This document shows positions 1-6,273 of a stretch of DNA of 39,363 nucleotides, piece after piece. The DNA is taken from the NCBI RefSeq assembly GCF_000949455.1, contig NZ_JXXK01000034.1, forward strand, positions 1 through 39,363, given 5' to 3'. How positions within the stretch are numbered: the stretch's first letter is position 1; each line of letters opens with the position of its first letter. The position numbers were made by a program, and so were the translations under genes. The notes under the pieces were generated by a model. That model was given only the letters and a program-made list of their open reading frames with translations. It was not told where the DNA came from and searched no databases. Source of the DNA: Ruthenibacterium lactatiformans. GTDB lineage: Bacteria > Bacillota > Clostridia > Oscillospirales > Ruminococcaceae.

Positions 1-435
1 CCCGAACCGGAGTCGAAGCCAGATCCGGAGCCGGAAGGACCGGAGGCTCCGGTGGAGCTTCCTGTGCGGGAGGACACCCGCACGCTGACGCTGGCCGACC
101 TTGCCTGCACGCTGCTCTCCATCCTGCTTGCCATCCTTGTGTGGCTGCGCGGGAAAAAAGACGGCGGTGAAGATGCGGACGAGCAGGCTGAACGCATGGA
201 CGAAGAAGCGGAGGAAAATGAGCCACGCGGTTACGCTATCCAGAAAACCGTGAATGCTGTGCTGGCGGTATTCTCCGTGGTATTGTTCTTCCTCACGCAG
301 CCGCTTGTATGGCGTTTCCGTCTGGTGGACTGGTGGACGGTGTTGTTCATGCTGCTGTGCGGTACGGCGGTGGCCATGCTCATCTGGCGCAGAAAATCGG
401 AAGCAGGCGCCGAAGAAGACACAGCTGAAGAGTAA
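1..435 (+). CDS. C-terminal end of a large multi-pass surface protein (5' end outside window)
   Basis: The frame is open to the left edge, so this is only the C-terminal ~144 residues. It begins with a Pro/Glu-rich linker (PEPESKPDPEPEGPEAPVEL), then a first hydrophobic helix (LACTLLSILLAILVW), an acidic cytoplasmic-looking loop rich in Asp/Glu, and two more hydrophobic helices (AVLAVFSVVLFFL and VLFMLLCGTAVAMLIW), ending in a charged tail. This layout is familiar from the C-termini of large repeat-containing surface proteins carried by clostridial conjugative elements, where the linker follows B-repeat or isopeptide domains. That assignment is recognition of the overall pattern; no domain of the ectodomain is visible here. 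The next gene starts 19 bp downstream, so the two are probably co-transcribed. Confidence 0.7.
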   Translation, partial: PEPESKPDPEPEGPEAPVELPVREDTRTLTLADLACTLLSILLAILVWLRGKKDGGEDADEQAERMDEEAEENEPRGYAIQKTVNAVLAVFSVVLFFLTQPLVWRFRLVDWWTVLFMLLCGTAVAMLIWRRKSEAGAEEDTAEE

Positions 436-454
436 GAGAAAGGGGAATGCATAT

Positions 455-1159
455 ATGTATCTGTACACAAAATCAATTGCAATGACACTTTGTTCTGTAA
501 CGGCGGCGCTTGCCGTTGCCCTCACGGGGCTGGCTGAAGAACCGTCCGCGCCGGACGCGTCCTCCATGCCGTACACGGCGTCCCAAAGCCAGACGGCGGG
601 TATACCGGACAGCAGCACCGTACCGGGCCCCACAAGTGAAACGGCGCCGGGCGCCACCGGTACGGCGGACAGCGCCATTTCAGAGGCGCCGGGTCCAGAT
701 GCCGCGCAGCAGGAAGAGTCCGGGTCTGTTCCCACCCCGGATATTGAGGCGGGCGGCGCCGGCGTGCCGGATGCTTCCTCAGAATCCGGTGAGACGGAAG
801 AAAACACTGCAAACGCCGCGGAACGTCCGGTGGATGCAGGCGAAGAAGAGGATGGCGCGCCCCGTGCCGCGCTCATGCCGCCTGACACGCCCTCAGCCAT
901 CACCGGGGAGCTTGCCATGCTGCTGGCCACGAACCAGGCCGACAGCATCATGGGAAGCCTGGGCCTGGCACGCTCAGACGAATACCGCGCGGTACAGGCC
1001 GTTTTACGGCTGGAAGACTTCAATGGGAAAGATACCCTGGATGAGAACTATGCGGCGCTGTGGGCAGCGCTGGAGGCCGAACTGAGCGCGCTGTCGGCAC
1101 AGGGAGCTGATTCCGCCGGGTGCAGCTACGCGGACGGGGCCATAACCGTTTGGGCGTGA
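455..1159 (+). CDS. secreted low-complexity (Pro/Ser/Ala/Thr/Glu-rich) protein
   Basis: The ATG at 455 follows GAAAGGGG with good spacing; the frame is open further upstream but has no ribosome site there. The product (234 aa) starts with a Sec signal peptide (MYLYTKSIAM, then SVTAALAVALTGLA, cleavage likely near LAEE). Residues ~30-145 are a disordered, acidic stretch of Pro, Ser, Thr, Ala and Glu, the kind of spacer found in wall-exposed proteins. The last ~85 residues look folded (MLLATNQADSIMGSLGLARS... to ITVWA). I do not recognise that domain. It has no LPXTG motif and no second membrane segment, so it is either released or held by partners. Its position directly behind the surface-protein gene suggests a role at the donor cell surface during mating, which is inference only. 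Confidence 0.65.
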   Translation: MYLYTKSIAMTLCSVTAALAVALTGLAEEPSAPDASSMPYTASQSQTAGIPDSSTVPGPTSETAPGATGTADSAISEAPGPDAAQQEESGSVPTPDIEAGGAGVPDASSESGETEENTANAAERPVDAGEEEDGAPRAALMPPDTPSAITGELAMLLATNQADSIMGSLGLARSDEYRAVQAVLRLEDFNGKDTLDENYAALWAALEAELSALSAQGADSAGCSYADGAITVWA

Positions 1160-1293
1160 CGGCGCGTTTTTGTTGCCTTTGCACAGGGCCGCACCCCAAA
1201 CTTCGTTGGGTATGGTGATAGCTATGTGCCGGTGCGTTGTGGCATTGTGGTAATAAGGCGGAAAACGCCAAAATGAACTGGAGGAAATAGAGA

Positions 1294-1716
1294 ATGACAC
1301 GGGAAAATGCAAAAAAGCTTCAAAGTATGATGGCGAAGGAAGCGGTCACGCTCCTGATGCTGGGCGGCGCGGAGGCGGATACGGCCGAGCATGAGGAAGC
1401 CATCCGCCTCATTGGGGAAGCCTGGGGGCTTGCAGAGGAAGAGACGGCCCGGCAAATCGAACGGATCGGGCACGGGCGGCAGTCCGTCCGAATGGGAGCG
1501 GAAAATATGCCGCCGGATGAAGGGGACGTCTCGCTGGCACTCACAGGCCGGGAAGTCATAGAGCTGGAAAGGGAATTGTTCGAAACAGCGGTCCGGCTCA
1601 ATGACCGGGATAAGCGGCAGCAGCTGTTCAACACGGCGCAGGCGGTTGCCGAGTGGTTCAGCCTTGAGGACTGGATCACCGGTACACAGGAAGAGAGCGG
1701 CCATAGGGGAGCATAG
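1294..1716 (+). CDS. hypothetical acidic helical protein (140 aa)
   Basis: ATG preceded by a strong GGAGGAAATAG site. The product is soluble, rich in Glu/Ala and predicted by eye to be mostly helical; there is no signal peptide, membrane segment or metal-binding motif. A stretch near residues 85-125 (LTGREVIELERELFETAVRL, then NDRDKRQQLFNTAQAVAEWF) reads as two amphipathic helices. I do not recognise the family. The 134 bp upstream, after the secreted-protein gene, hold no gene and may carry a promoter I cannot define. Downstream lies a perfect 30-bp palindrome (1735-1764), so this gene may end its own transcription unit. Confidence 0.6.
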   Translation: MTRENAKKLQSMMAKEAVTLLMLGGAEADTAEHEEAIRLIGEAWGLAEEETARQIERIGHGRQSVRMGAENMPPDEGDVSLALTGREVIELERELFETAVRLNDRDKRQQLFNTAQAVAEWFSLEDWITGTQEESGHRGA

Positions 1717-1734
1717 AGTGAAACGATGGCGGAG

Positions 1735-1764
1735 ACAGCGGCGCGGGATATCCCGCGCCGCTGT
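1735..1764. repeat. perfect 30-bp palindrome between two genes
   Basis: Left arm ACAGCGGCGCGGGAT is followed immediately by its exact reverse complement. As RNA it folds into a 13-bp, almost all-GC stem with an ATAT loop. It lies in the 74-bp gap between the genes ending at 1716 and starting at 1791. The 3' flank is GTTGTGGC, not a T-run, so it is not a standard intrinsic terminator. It could be an RNA processing or stabilising hairpin, a Rho-independent-like pause, or a protein-binding site. Confidence 0.6.
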
Positions 1765-1790
1765 GTTGTGGCTGCCGGAAAGGAAAATGC

Positions 1791-2417
1791 ATGGCAGAAT
1801 ATGTGAACTATCTACGGGTATTCGGCGCGCCGGGCGCGGCACGGGCACTGTTTGGCGCCATACAGGATGATACAGCCGGGCTGGGCAGTGTGGATCTCAA
1901 CCGGATAACCCCCATGCCGGTCTGGATGCGGGAAGAGCCGCTGAGCGCCGGTACGGTGCGCAGGCAGGGCGGAGAAAACTGCTGGCTGGACTGGCGGCAG
2001 GCAAACTGGGGAACGCGGTGGAACACGCTGAAGGCACAGGCCAGTGCGGCGGCATACGACGGCGGAGACACCATCCTGTTCTATACGCAGGACGCCGGTG
2101 TGCCGGTGCTGATGCAGCACGCGTCCCGGCTTTGCACGGACGCTGCCCTGCTCTACGCCTGGGCCAGCCGGGATGTTGGTATGGACTGCGGCGCCGCGCG
2201 GTACAGGGACGGAGAAATACTGGCGCAAATATGTCCGCGGCCGGCAAGCAGGCGAGCGTATGAGCTTTCGTTCGACATCCTGTGTGAGCCGCCGGAAGCA
2301 TTCGGGCTGCGGTATGACCCGGATGCGGGAACGTATGTGTATGAAGCAGAACAAAAACAAAAAAAGGAGAACGGGGAATATGGAAATCATTTCGGTCAAG
2401 ATCACATCGGTGTTTGA
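1791..2417 (+). CDS. YubB / Api92-like ferredoxin-like-fold protein
   Basis: The product is a 208-residue soluble protein. The central WRQANWGTRWNT segment (residues ~64-76) and the later hydrophobic strands (ILFYTQDAGVPVL, then aromatic-rich turns) match the pattern of the Api92/YubB family found on plasmids, phages and conjugative elements, where WGTKWN-like motifs are the hallmark. No enzymatic activity is established for that family. The C-terminus becomes low-complexity (YEAEQKQKKENGEY). The last 38 bp overlap the following spoVG-like gene, whose ribosome site lies inside this coding region, so the two are translationally linked. The family call rests on motif recognition alone. Confidence 0.6.
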   Translation: MAEYVNYLRVFGAPGAARALFGAIQDDTAGLGSVDLNRITPMPVWMREEPLSAGTVRRQGGENCWLDWRQANWGTRWNTLKAQASAAAYDGGDTILFYTQDAGVPVLMQHASRLCTDAALLYAWASRDVGMDCGAARYRDGEILAQICPRPASRRAYELSFDILCEPPEAFGLRYDPDAGTYVYEAEQKQKKENGEYGNHFGQDHIGV

Positions 2418-2676
2418 AACGGGCGTCGTGAAGGCAAAGGCAAACGCGGTGCTTGGCAGGTTCGGCGTGCGCGGCATCAAGGTATGCGAGGGGAAAAGCG
2501 GCCTGTTCGTGGCGATGCCCTCATACAAGTCTGCAAAAGGAAAATACATCGATATCTTTTTTCCAATGGATAAGGAAGCGAAGGAAGAGCTGGCCGGGGC
2601 CGTGCTCCGGGCCTATGCGGAAAAACAGGCGGAAAACGCCGCGGCCGCGGTTTTGTCCGGGCAGGAACCGGGGTGA
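2380..2676 (+). CDS. spoVG: SpoVG-family nucleic-acid-binding regulator
   Basis: The start chosen is the ATG at 2380, behind AAAAAGGAGA; the longer frame upstream is only the shadow of the preceding gene. The 98-aa product begins EIISVKITSVFETGVVKAKA, shows the conserved GVRGIKVCEGKSGLFVAMPS segment and the KGKYIDIFFPMDKEAKEEL helix entry. These are the three blocks that define SpoVG. SpoVG proteins bind DNA and RNA and act as pleiotropic regulators (septation, sporulation, virulence). The copy here is slightly longer at the C-terminus (Ala-rich, ending GQEPG). Copies on clostridial conjugative elements are common, and I infer a role in regulating the element rather than host sporulation. Confidence 0.9.
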   Translation: MEIISVKITSVFETGVVKAKANAVLGRFGVRGIKVCEGKSGLFVAMPSYKSAKGKYIDIFFPMDKEAKEELAGAVLRAYAEKQAENAAAAVLSGQEPG

Positions 2677-2780
2677 GTCCGTTTTTTTGCGTAAGGACAA
2701 GCCCTGAACCGTATGGAGCGCGTGCCGGACAGCGCCTTCCGGCACAGCGGCTGAAACCACAAGGCGCGGAAAAGGAGAAG

Positions 2781-3116
2781 ATGCCTGTGAAAAAGAAATT
2801 GACGGCAGTGTGTGTGTTGACGGCAGCCGTGTGCCTTTTTGCGGCGACGGCGTTTGCTGAGACGGGAGACGTGGCGGGCGTGATCCAGAGTACATGGCAG
2901 AGCGCGGTACAGCAGATCAAAACGGTTGTAAATACCGTTGTGTTCCCCGCGCTGGACCTTATCCTCGTGACCGCGTTTTTCGTAAAAGCGGGAACAACGT
3001 ACTATGAGTACCGCAAGCACGGCCAGATTGAATGGACAGGACTCATCCTGCTGTTCGCCGGCCTGGTGCTTTCTTTGACGGCGCCTCTGTACATCTGGAC
3101 CATTGCGGGGGTGTAA
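2781..3116 (+). CDS. small secreted/membrane pilin-like protein (DUF3852-like, VirB2-type candidate)
   Basis: The ATG at 2781 follows AAAGGAGAAG; a GTG at 2673 in the same frame lacks a ribosome site. The product (111 aa) has a signal peptide (KKKLTAVCVLTAAVCLFAATAFA, cleavage after AFA), a short amphipathic segment (WQSAVQQIKTVVNTVVFPAL), a hydrophobic helix (DLILVTAFFVKAGTTYY), a charged loop (EYRKHGQIEW) and a second hydrophobic helix (ILLFAGLVLSLTAPLYIW). Signal peptide plus two helices and ~75 mature residues is the VirB2/TrbC pilin plan. The gene sits two genes upstream of the VirB6-like gene, as expected for a type IV secretion operon. The DUF number is from memory; the pilin role is inferred. 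Confidence 0.7.
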   Translation: MPVKKKLTAVCVLTAAVCLFAATAFAETGDVAGVIQSTWQSAVQQIKTVVNTVVFPALDLILVTAFFVKAGTTYYEYRKHGQIEWTGLILLFAGLVLSLTAPLYIWTIAGV

Positions 3117-3123
3117 ATATATC

Positions 3124-3516
3124 TTGAACACATTTGAACGGGAACTGCGGAAAGCGGTGAGCGCCGCAGGCAGGGAAGACCGTGCGCGGTACGTTGGCCG
3201 TGCGGCATATCTGGAGCTTGACAGCGGCCTGCACGCAAAGCTGCAGTTTGTTACGCAGGGAATTGCGGACCGGTACGGAGCGCTGCAGCTGAGCGCCATC
3301 AGCAGGACGCGGGGAGAGATCGACCGTGTAACGGTGCGTTTTGAAGATGTATGGGGCGGACAGGCGCCATATCTGTGGCGCTGCGATGGGAAAACAGAAT
3401 GGTATGGAGCTGTCCCGACACCCGGGGATATGGAGATACTGGCGCGGCAGATCGAAACATTCTGCGCATTGTATGAACAGGACCCGCGGCAGGAGATGTG
3501 CGGAATGGGATATTAG
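3124..3516 (+). CDS. conserved conjugative-element protein (LNTFERELRK family), function unknown
   Basis: Starts at TTG 3124, giving LNTFERELRKAVS, which agrees with the N-terminus I associate with this family on clostridial conjugative elements; the upstream in-frame TTG at 3103 overlaps the previous gene. The product is about 130 residues, soluble, with alternating strands (YLELDSGLHAKLQFVTQG, RVTVRFEDVW) and a conserved tryptophan/tyrosine-rich core (YLWRCDGKTEWYG). There is no signal peptide or membrane segment. It lies between the pilin candidate and the VirB6-like gene, so it is probably an accessory protein expressed with the secretion channel. Function is unknown. Confidence 0.7.
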   Translation: MNTFERELRKAVSAAGREDRARYVGRAAYLELDSGLHAKLQFVTQGIADRYGALQLSAISRTRGEIDRVTVRFEDVWGGQAPYLWRCDGKTEWYGAVPTPGDMEILARQIETFCALYEQDPRQEMCGMGY

Positions 3517-3556
3517 GCGGACGCAGATATACGAAATAGCCAGGAGGTGACCGTCT

Positions 3557-4411
3557 ATTTTTGTATGGGATTTCGTGGCCGACGCAGTTTTGGGACAGAT
3601 CTTTGACTGGATCTACGGAAAGCTGGCCGGCTTTTTCAGTGAATTTTTTGAGATGATGAACATGATGGGAGCGGAGCTGTTCGACCTTCCGTGGACGCAG
3701 GCCGTGGTGCTGTTTTTCAGCCGGTTTGCATGGGTGCTGTACGCAGTAGGGCTTGTAGTGGCGGGTTTTGAATACGCCATCCAGTCCCAATCGGGGCGCG
3801 GCGACCTGCACGGCCTTGCGCTCAATGGGATCAAAGGCTTTATGGCCGTGAGCCTGTTCACCACAGTGCCGGTAGAGCTGTACCGCCTGTGCGTCACACT
3901 GCAGGGCACGTTCGCGTCGGGTCTCGCGCAGCTCATGGGCGGGGAGGACGGCAGCATCGGAAGCCTGACGCGTGCGGCAATGGGCGCGCTGAACGGATAC
4001 GGCGCTTTTGTGGGCCTGTTCCTGCTGATCCTGCTCGGCTATGCCGTGTTCAAGGTGTTCTTTGCGAACCTCAGGCGCGGCGGCATCCTGCTCATCCAGA
4101 TCGCCGTGGGCAGCCTGTACTTTTTCAGCGTGCCGCGCGGATACCTGGACGGGTTCTGGAACTGGGGAAAACAGGTGGCCGGGCTGTGCCTGACGGCTTT
4201 TTTGCAGACGACGATGCTCGTTGCAGGCCTGATGGTGTGGAATACGAATATGCTGCTGGGCTGCGGCATGATGCTGGCAAGCACGGAAGTTCCGCGGATC
4301 GCGGGCGCGTTCGGTGTGGACACCAGCACGCGCGCCAACGTGATGGGCGCGGTCCACACGGCACAGTCCGTCATCAATACTGTGCGGATGGTCTCTTCCG
4401 CGTCGGGCTGA
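3557..4411 (+). CDS. VirB6/TrbL-like polytopic channel protein of the type IV secretion system (ATT start)
   Basis: The perfect ribosome site AGGAGGTGA (3542-3550) points to an ATT codon at 3557, giving IFVWDFVADAVLGQIFDW; the first GTG (3575) is 25 nt away and would cut off the conserved N-terminus. The product (284 aa) has an N-terminal amphipathic region, then hydrophobic helices near AVVLFFSRFAWVLYAVGLVVAG, GFMAVSLFTTVPV, GAFVGLFLLILLGYAVF, GILLIQIAVGSLYFF and TAFLQTTMLVAGLMV, with a short C-terminal tail. This is the VirB6/TrbL topology, the inner-membrane pore component that contacts the DNA in transit. It sits between pilin-type genes and virB3/virB4-type genes, consistent with the role. 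Confidence 0.8.
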   Translation: MFVWDFVADAVLGQIFDWIYGKLAGFFSEFFEMMNMMGAELFDLPWTQAVVLFFSRFAWVLYAVGLVVAGFEYAIQSQSGRGDLHGLALNGIKGFMAVSLFTTVPVELYRLCVTLQGTFASGLAQLMGGEDGSIGSLTRAAMGALNGYGAFVGLFLLILLGYAVFKVFFANLRRGGILLIQIAVGSLYFFSVPRGYLDGFWNWGKQVAGLCLTAFLQTTMLVAGLMVWNTNMLLGCGMMLASTEVPRIAGAFGVDTSTRANVMGAVHTAQSVINTVRMVSSASG

Positions 4412-4420
4412 GGATGCATT

Positions 4421-6007
4421 GTGCAAAAGCTCAGGCTGGGAAGCCTGTTCGACGGGATCGGCGGATTCCCCCTTGCCGCGGCAGTGTGCGGGATAGAGCC
4501 TGTATGGGCCAGCGAGATCGAGTCGTTCCCCATCGAAGTCACAAGGCTGCGGTTCCCCGGAATGCTGCATGTGGGGGATATTACGAAACTCAGAGGGGCG
4601 GAGCTTCCGCCTGTGGATATCGTCTGCGGAGGTTCGCCCTGCCAGGACCTGAGCATCGCGGGCCTGCGTGCAGGTCTTGCGGGCGCGCGGTCCGGCCTGT
4701 TCATGGAGCAGCTGCGTGTGATCCGGGAGATGCGGGATGCAGACCGGGCCAGAGGTAGAACAGCTCTCGCTGTTCGGCCCAGATACATGCTCTGGGAAAA
4801 CGTGCCGGGCGCATTCTCAAGCTATGACAGGGAGGACTTTCGAGCAGTGCTGGAGGAAACAGCGCGCGTGGCAGAGCCGGACGTGTCAATCCCTCGACCT
4901 GAGGCCGGGACATGGAAATCTGCTGGGCGTGTATTGGGAGGAAATTTCTCCATCGCATGGGCCGTTTACGATGCAGAATTTTTCGGAGTCGCCCAAAGAC
5001 GCCGCCGTATCTTCCTTGTCGCAGATCTTGCTGGGCACAGTGCCGCAGAAATACTATTTGAGCGCGAAGGCCTGCCGGGGTATACTGCGGCGGAGCGCAG
5101 AACGTGGGAAGACATTGCCGCCGCAGCTGGAATCCGCCGTGCGGATGCAGGCGGGGCTGAGGGAGGAGCCGGAAACCGGGCGCTGACGGCCTATGCGGCC
5201 AACGGACGGGATGAGGTGCGGCCCATGTACGGTACGGCTACAACGATTACAGCGCATCCAAGCCTGCGCCAGGAGACGATCCTGTTGGAGCGGGAGGTGT
5301 GCCTCAATGACCAGGGCGGCATGCGTATGGATGTGAGTGAAGGCGTGAGCGGGACGCTGCGGGCGGATATGGGGGGCCATCCTCCCATCGTGCTGGGCAG
5401 CGAACAGGGTGTGGCGGAGGTGACGTTCGACCTCTGTCCCACCCTTACAGCAAGCGCGGGAATGAGTGGGAACAACCGGCCGGTATTGTTTGAAAACCAT
5501 TCACAGGACGGCCGGTACCGCGGCCCGCTGGAGGTGGCGCCCACACTGCAGGCGTCGTGCGGAATGGGCGGAAACAACCAGCCGTTCTGCGTGGAGGCGC
5601 CTGCCTATGGGATCAGCGGGACGGTCATTGGCCGCGGGCCGGAAAACGGCGGGAACGGCGTGGGTGTTTCGCTGGAGGTTGGATATACACTGACGGCCCG
5701 TGACCGGCACGGCGTGTGCGTGCCGTATCAGCGTGTTGTGGGTACGTTGTGCAACGGGGATGAAAAAGGCGTGGGGAACCAGTATGTATCCAACGCGAAA
5801 TGCATCATTGCCCCCAAAAACCGGGTGCGGCGGCTGACGCCGCTGGAGTGCGAACGCCTGCAGGGATTCCCGGACGGGTGGACGGATATCCCCGACGTGT
5901 CCGATACCGCGCGGTACAAAGCGCTGGGCAACAGCGTGGCGGTACCGTGTGTTGAGACCGTGCTCGCGGCCGTTCAAAACTACTTACGTCAGGAGGAAAA
6001 AGATTGA
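4421..6007 (+). CDS. DNA (cytosine-5) methyltransferase
   Basis: GTG start. All key C5-methyltransferase motifs are visible in the 528-aa product: motif I FDGIGG (residues ~10-15, AdoMet binding), motif IV GGSPCQDLS with the catalytic cysteine near residue 74, motif VI ENV near 124, motif VIII QRRRR near 190, and the C-terminal motifs IX/X (RRLTPLECERLQGFPDGW, then YKALGNSVAVP). The target-recognition region (~230-465) is unusually long and built of repeating units with TLTAS/TLQAS and GMSGNN/GMGGNN cores. No restriction endonuclease gene is adjacent, so it is probably an orphan enzyme that protects the element on entering a new host. It lies inside the secretion operon, between the VirB6-like and VirB3-like genes, and overlaps the latter by 4 bp. 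Confidence 0.93.
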   Translation: MQKLRLGSLFDGIGGFPLAAAVCGIEPVWASEIESFPIEVTRLRFPGMLHVGDITKLRGAELPPVDIVCGGSPCQDLSIAGLRAGLAGARSGLFMEQLRVIREMRDADRARGRTALAVRPRYMLWENVPGAFSSYDREDFRAVLEETARVAEPDVSIPRPEAGTWKSAGRVLGGNFSIAWAVYDAEFFGVAQRRRRIFLVADLAGHSAAEILFEREGLPGYTAAERRTWEDIAAAAGIRRADAGGAEGGAGNRALTAYAANGRDEVRPMYGTATTITAHPSLRQETILLEREVCLNDQGGMRMDVSEGVSGTLRADMGGHPPIVLGSEQGVAEVTFDLCPTLTASAGMSGNNRPVLFENHSQDGRYRGPLEVAPTLQASCGMGGNNQPFCVEAPAYGISGTVIGRGPENGGNGVGVSLEVGYTLTARDRHGVCVPYQRVVGTLCNGDEKGVGNQYVSNAKCIIAPKNRVRRLTPLECERLQGFPDGWTDIPDVSDTARYKALGNSVAVPCVETVLAAVQNYLRQEEKD

Positions 6008-6273
6008 GAAAATACATCTATCCGCAGGATCTGACGGCGCGAGCCACGATGTGGCTCTGGCAGCTGAACGATCTTGCGGCCATTGGCGCACTGTGTCTTG
6101 CAGGCGTATTCTGCGCCGCACAGTTTGGAACTGCGGCGCCGCTGCTGTGCGCGGCGGGATATGCGTTCCTGACCGTGCGCTTTGAGGGACAGTCCATCCG
6201 GGATTTTTTACACAGCGCGGGCGCGTATTTTTTTACACCGCGTGAATTCAGCTGGGAAGGGGAAACGGAATGA
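6004..6273 (+). CDS. VirB3/PrgI-like small membrane protein
   Basis: TTG start behind AGGAGGAAAAAGA, overlapping the methyltransferase stop by 4 bp. The 89-aa product begins KYIYPQDLTARATMWLWQL and has two adjacent hydrophobic helices (AAIGALCLAGVFCAAQFG and APLLCAAGYAFLTVRF) followed by a cytoplasmic tail (PREFSWEGETE). The size, two-helix hairpin and position directly in front of, and overlapping, the VirB4-type ATPase gene are diagnostic of VirB3/PrgI/TcpE-type proteins. These associate with VirB4 at the inner face of the secretion channel. Confidence 0.75.
   Translation: MRKYIYPQDLTARATMWLWQLNDLAAIGALCLAGVFCAAQFGTAAPLLCAAGYAFLTVRFEGQSIRDFLHSAGAYFFTPREFSWEGETE

Noticed and set aside
3299..4570. 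423-aa open frame on the - strand
   Set aside because: Exact antisense of the VirB6-like gene. No ribosome site, no recognisable protein, composition typical of shadows in GC-rich genes.
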